A stretch of DNA of 35,086 nt, taken from NCBI GenBank assembly GCA_022402525.1, contig JAKRSB010000109.1, positions 109,283-144,368 of the forward strand. Direction: 5' to 3'. Below the pieces are notes generated by a model. That model searched no databases. It saw nothing but the letters and a program-made list of their open reading frames with translations, and had not been told where the DNA came from. This stretch comes from Thermosynechococcaceae cyanobacterium MS004. GTDB taxonomy: Bacteria > Cyanobacteriota > Cyanobacteriia > Thermosynechococcales > Thermosynechococcaceae. Shown here one piece after another: positions 32,251-35,086 of this stretch (positions are counted from its first letter, which is position 1; the number at the start of each line of letters is the position of its first letter). The position numbers and the translations under genes were made by a program.

Positions 32251-32276
32251 GGGAGTGAGTGAAGGGAGTAAGCAAG
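32251..32276. repeat. 13-bp tandem duplication, imperfect
   Basis: GGGAGTGAGTGAA (32251-32263) and GGGAGTAAGCAAG (32264-32276), three mismatches, in the leader of the E2 gene. Confidence 0.7.
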
Positions 32277-32389
32277 CGCCTCTCAGCCATTGCGAGGCAC
32301 CCTCCGAGGCTCCCGATACAGCAGGAGCTAATGTCAAGTGGGGCTAGTGTCACTTAAGCATTCTACCGTGAAGGGAATGGTCAAGCCCC

Positions 32390-32839
32390 CTACAGTTCTC
32401 CGCGAATATCTTCGACGACGCCGTCTCGAATCACAATTTCAACCTGCATCCGCTGAATTAAATGGTCGCCCTTTTTGATGTAGAAAAAGTTATCGATTTG
32501 CCCCTGCTCAACTTCTTGTTCAAACTCTAAAACCTGAACTTGGTTCAACTGCTGGAGGATCTGATTTTTTTGCTCAAGTAGCTCACTTTTCTTGGCATTG
32601 GCCTGCGCCTGAAGATCTTGAATTTGAGCATTCAAATTGTCTGAAGGCTGACCGATAAGCTGCCGCTTCAGCTCGCTCATCATTTGCTGTACCTGAAGCT
32701 CTAGCTGCTGAAGCTGAGTATCAAACTGGTTGATCTGAGCCTGGAGTTGCTGCTGGGCTTCTTCTTTCCACAGGGGCGTCACAATGGCCTTCACCGGAAC
32801 GGCGCGGCGCAGCAGCAATTGATCGTTCAAAATATCCAT
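32390..32839 (-). CDS. YlqD family protein
   Basis: 149 residues. The N-terminus (LLLRRAVPVKAIVTPLWKEEAQQQLQ) and C-terminus (FFYIKKGDHLIQRMQVEIVIRDGVVEDIRGE) fit the YlqD family, with a Gln/Leu-rich coiled coil at about 27-105 between them. No function is established; it is likely a cytosolic structural or adaptor protein. It follows the acyl-ACP synthetase by 41 bp and is probably in the same transcript. Confidence 0.82.
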   Translation of the reverse strand: MDILNDQLLLRRAVPVKAIVTPLWKEEAQQQLQAQINQFDTQLQQLELQVQQMMSELKRQLIGQPSDNLNAQIQDLQAQANAKKSELLEQKNQILQQLNQVQVLEFEQEVEQGQIDNFFYIKKGDHLIQRMQVEIVIRDGVVEDIRGEL

Positions 32840-32880
32840 AGGGTAGTATCTAAATTTTCAGAAGACGAATTAACAGAAGA

Positions 32881-34908
32881 CTAGGAAAACATCTCGTCGA
32901 TCATATCGCGGTAGCGTTCCACTACAACGGGACGCTTGACCTTCAAGGTTTGGGTGAGCAGGCCGTTTTCCATGGAAAATGGTTCGACAACGAATCGAAA
33001 GACCCCAATCCGATCGTCAGGACGAACTCCAGGCCGATTTTGAACCTCCCGAATCAGCTCTTGGCGGTACAGATCCTGGATAATTTTGCCGTCTAAAATA
33101 ACCGTTGGCTGGCCGTCGGGGTTAAGCACTTTGACCCCCGATGGGTCTTGGGTTGCAAACCATTGTTTTAGGGCATCTGGCAGGACGGTACTGTCGGGCG
33201 AAGTGTCGATGGTGCCCGTAAGCTTTGGAATGACCCACTGCTGTAGGGCATCTAAGTTGGGCACAATCAGCGCGCCAAGCGATCGCTGGTCTTGACCCAC
33301 GAGGATAATTTGGTCGATATAGGGACTACGGACACAGGCATCTTCAATGGGCTGGGGTTCAATATTTTCGCCATTGGAGAGCACGATGGTATCCTTGGCG
33401 CGCCCGGTCAAAATCAAGTCTGACTGGGGCGTGAGCAAGCCTAAGTCTCCCGTATCAAACCAGCCCGCTTCGTCAATGGCCTTGGCAGTGGCGGCGGGGT
33501 TATTGTAGTAGCCCTGCATCACCTGAGGGCCTCGACAAAGCACCAGCCCCTTCTGACCCAGGGGTAAAACCTGGCGGGTTTCAGGATCCACAATCCGCAG
33601 CTCGGTTTGGAGGAGGGGCTGCCCAGCGGAGCGCCGCAGGTTGCGCCAGGGACGACGCACGGTGAGCACCGGAGAGGTTTCCGTGAGTCCATAGCCCACC
33701 AGCAGGCTAATCCCCACAATTTCATAGAAATTTTCGATGTGCATGGCCAGGGATCCCCCTCCACTCACGGACACCTTAAACTGACCGCCGAGGGCGTCCC
33801 GCACTTTTTTATAGACAATGCGATCGCCAAGGGCATGGAGGGGCGCTAAAAGCCAGCTCTGAAGCTGGGCAATGAGGACTTGCCCAAAAGAGGGGGTTAG
33901 GTTTTGCACATCCAGGCGCTGGGCAATTCGCCTTGCTCTGATGTAGCGATCGCTCAGGTCAAAAAAGCGCTGAATGAGTTTTTGCTTCCCTGCGGGCTGC
34001 TCCCGAAACTGCTTTTGAATTCCTTCGTAGAGAGACTCCCAGATTCTAGGCACACTCGCCATGATAGTAGGCGGGTAGGTCTGCATATCTTTTTTGATAT
34101 GGCGAATGGCGGTATAGGTCTGGGTGACGCCGTGGGAGAGTAGATAATACTCCACCGTCCGGCCAAAGCTGTGCCAGGTCGGCAAAATACTGAGGACGCG
34201 ACTGCCAGGGCTAGGCTGAAGCACCTCGGCAAAGGTATTGATCTGGTGCATGATGTTGCGATGGCAAAGCCGCACGCCCTTGGGCTGTCCGGTGGTGCCA
34301 GAGGTATAAATCAGTGTTGCGAGCTGCTCAGACTGAAAGGTAACCGGAGCTAAGTCTTGGGTCGCACCTAAGGCTAAAATTTGAGGGAAGGTCAGGATGG
34401 CAGTCCCTTCTGATGTCGATTCATCGGAAAGCAGGCCAATGAAGCGCACAGCATCTTCACCCAGCAGCGGCTTGAGCTTGTTGTAGGTTGCCAGGTCTTC
34501 AACGATTAGTCCTGATGACTCGCTATTTTGCAGGATATAAATCAGCTCGGCAGGATCAGCGGTGGCGCTGCGCACCACATCCACGCCGCCAGCAGTCATA
34601 ATTCCTTGGTCTGCAATAAACCAGCGATGGGAATTGTCAGCAAAGAGGCTGACGCGATCGCCAGGGTTTACCCCTAACTTCTGCATGGCGGAGGCAAACT
34701 GCTGAATCTGCTGCCACAGTTCAGTGTAGGTAAGCTGTGCCGCTGGCTTATAGTGGGGGTCATTCAGCGCCGTGATTTGCCCAAACTGATGGGCAGCGAT
34801 CGGCCAGATTTCCGGTAGCGCCGTGAGGGCTGCATACTGCGCCTCTAGGGACTTAGAAGAATAAGTCCCAGATGCAACAACGGATTGATTATTGATTGCA
34901 TTAGACAT
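32881..34908 (-). CDS. aas: Long-chain acyl-ACP (acyl-CoA) synthetase, AMP-forming
   Basis: 675 residues. ANL-superfamily P-loop IYTSGTTGQPKGV (200-212), GYGLTETSPVL (A5, near 412), GWFDTGDLG (A7) and RAKDTIVLSNGENIEP (A8 region). The length and the N-terminal TYTELWQQIQQFASAMQKLGVNPGDRVSLFADNSHRW fit the cyanobacterial Slr1609 group, which activates free fatty acids to acyl-ACP for recycling membrane lipids and for alkane biosynthesis; acyl-CoA ligase activity is the alternative. It heads a co-oriented group with ylqD and the PDH E2 gene. The last 178 bp of the window are its upstream region, with no certain promoter. Confidence 0.93.
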   Translation of the reverse strand: MSNAINNQSVVASGTYSSKSLEAQYAALTALPEIWPIAAHQFGQITALNDPHYKPAAQLTYTELWQQIQQFASAMQKLGVNPGDRVSLFADNSHRWFIADQGIMTAGGVDVVRSATADPAELIYILQNSESSGLIVEDLATYNKLKPLLGEDAVRFIGLLSDESTSEGTAILTFPQILALGATQDLAPVTFQSEQLATLIYTSGTTGQPKGVRLCHRNIMHQINTFAEVLQPSPGSRVLSILPTWHSFGRTVEYYLLSHGVTQTYTAIRHIKKDMQTYPPTIMASVPRIWESLYEGIQKQFREQPAGKQKLIQRFFDLSDRYIRARRIAQRLDVQNLTPSFGQVLIAQLQSWLLAPLHALGDRIVYKKVRDALGGQFKVSVSGGGSLAMHIENFYEIVGISLLVGYGLTETSPVLTVRRPWRNLRRSAGQPLLQTELRIVDPETRQVLPLGQKGLVLCRGPQVMQGYYNNPAATAKAIDEAGWFDTGDLGLLTPQSDLILTGRAKDTIVLSNGENIEPQPIEDACVRSPYIDQIILVGQDQRSLGALIVPNLDALQQWVIPKLTGTIDTSPDSTVLPDALKQWFATQDPSGVKVLNPDGQPTVILDGKIIQDLYRQELIREVQNRPGVRPDDRIGVFRFVVEPFSMENGLLTQTLKVKRPVVVERYRDMIDEMFS

Positions 34909-35086
34909 CTAAAAACGCCCCCGCAGAACGCAATGCTTCTATAGCATCCTACGCGAAGGGGTGTCTTCTGTTCCAGCTCAAGCCGATCTGCCGGAAGCAA
35001 AATTTTAAAGTTCCATTCCCTTAAGCCCCATTCGATTGTGCATCAAAGAATAGTGGGGTAAATCGCAATATCATGCCAACTCCAGG

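Overview
The window is chromosomal DNA of a cyanobacterium, probably filamentous and Leptolyngbya-like (genus not determinable by eye). Evidence: the HIP1 octamer GCGATCGC recurs throughout; the genes are typical cyanobacterial families (DUF4079, a two-gene flotillin pair, the CobT-like TIGR00303/UPF0284 family, Slr1609-like acyl-ACP synthetase, plastid-type E2 of pyruvate dehydrogenase, a single-RRM RNA-binding protein); and there is a sensor adenylate cyclase next to an MscS channel with a cyclic-nucleotide fold.

Layout. 1-1880: frameshifted remnant of a GH13 alpha-amylase, a DUF4079 membrane protein, and a long gene-free stretch. 1880-6700 (mostly +): cellulose-synthase-like GT2, a secreted M23 peptidase with coiled coil, tRNA-Arg(CCG), and two small membrane or secreted proteins of unknown role. 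6740-9820 (-): two paralogous pentapeptide-repeat membrane proteins flanking an AT-rich orphan membrane protein. 9960-13310 (-): DUF2232 membrane protein with a CobT-like enzyme, a universal stress protein, and a Crp/Fnr regulator. 13550-14750 (+): a candidate small RNA with its own promoter and terminator, then an RRM protein. 14866-17811 (-): DNA polymerase I. 18278-21036 (+): two flotillins overlapping by ATGA. 21067-23691 (-): prmA and serA, separated by a strong terminator. 24120-24384: relic of an ISAzo13-type transposase. 24418-28103 (-): Cache/HAMP adenylate cyclase followed by the MscS-CNBD channel. 28505-30817 (+): tRNA-Gly(GCC), panB, hisH, rsmD. 30862-34908 (-): acyl-ACP synthetase, YlqD-family protein, PDH E2.

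Most genes are housekeeping or common cyanobacterial accessory genes. The likeliest functional module is the cyclase-channel pair, which could form a complete sense/second-messenger/ion-flux circuit. Both proteins lack one canonical arginine: the cyclase its transition-state Arg, the channel its phosphate-binding-cassette Arg.

The most unusual DNA-level feature is pervasive short direct tandem duplication. I find about 23 loci with units of mostly 10-18 bp in 2-6 copies (one has 6-bp units). They lie in nearly every substantial intergenic gap and at gene ends (polA stop codon, serA stop codon, MscS start codon, DUF2232 start codon). In the two coding regions where I mapped unit boundaries (the polA N-terminus and a flotillin C-terminus), units are multiples of three; intergenic units run 10, 12, 13, 14, 15, 16, 17 and 18 bp. 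This is a genome-style signature rather than a CRISPR or a classical repeat family, because each locus has its own unit sequence.
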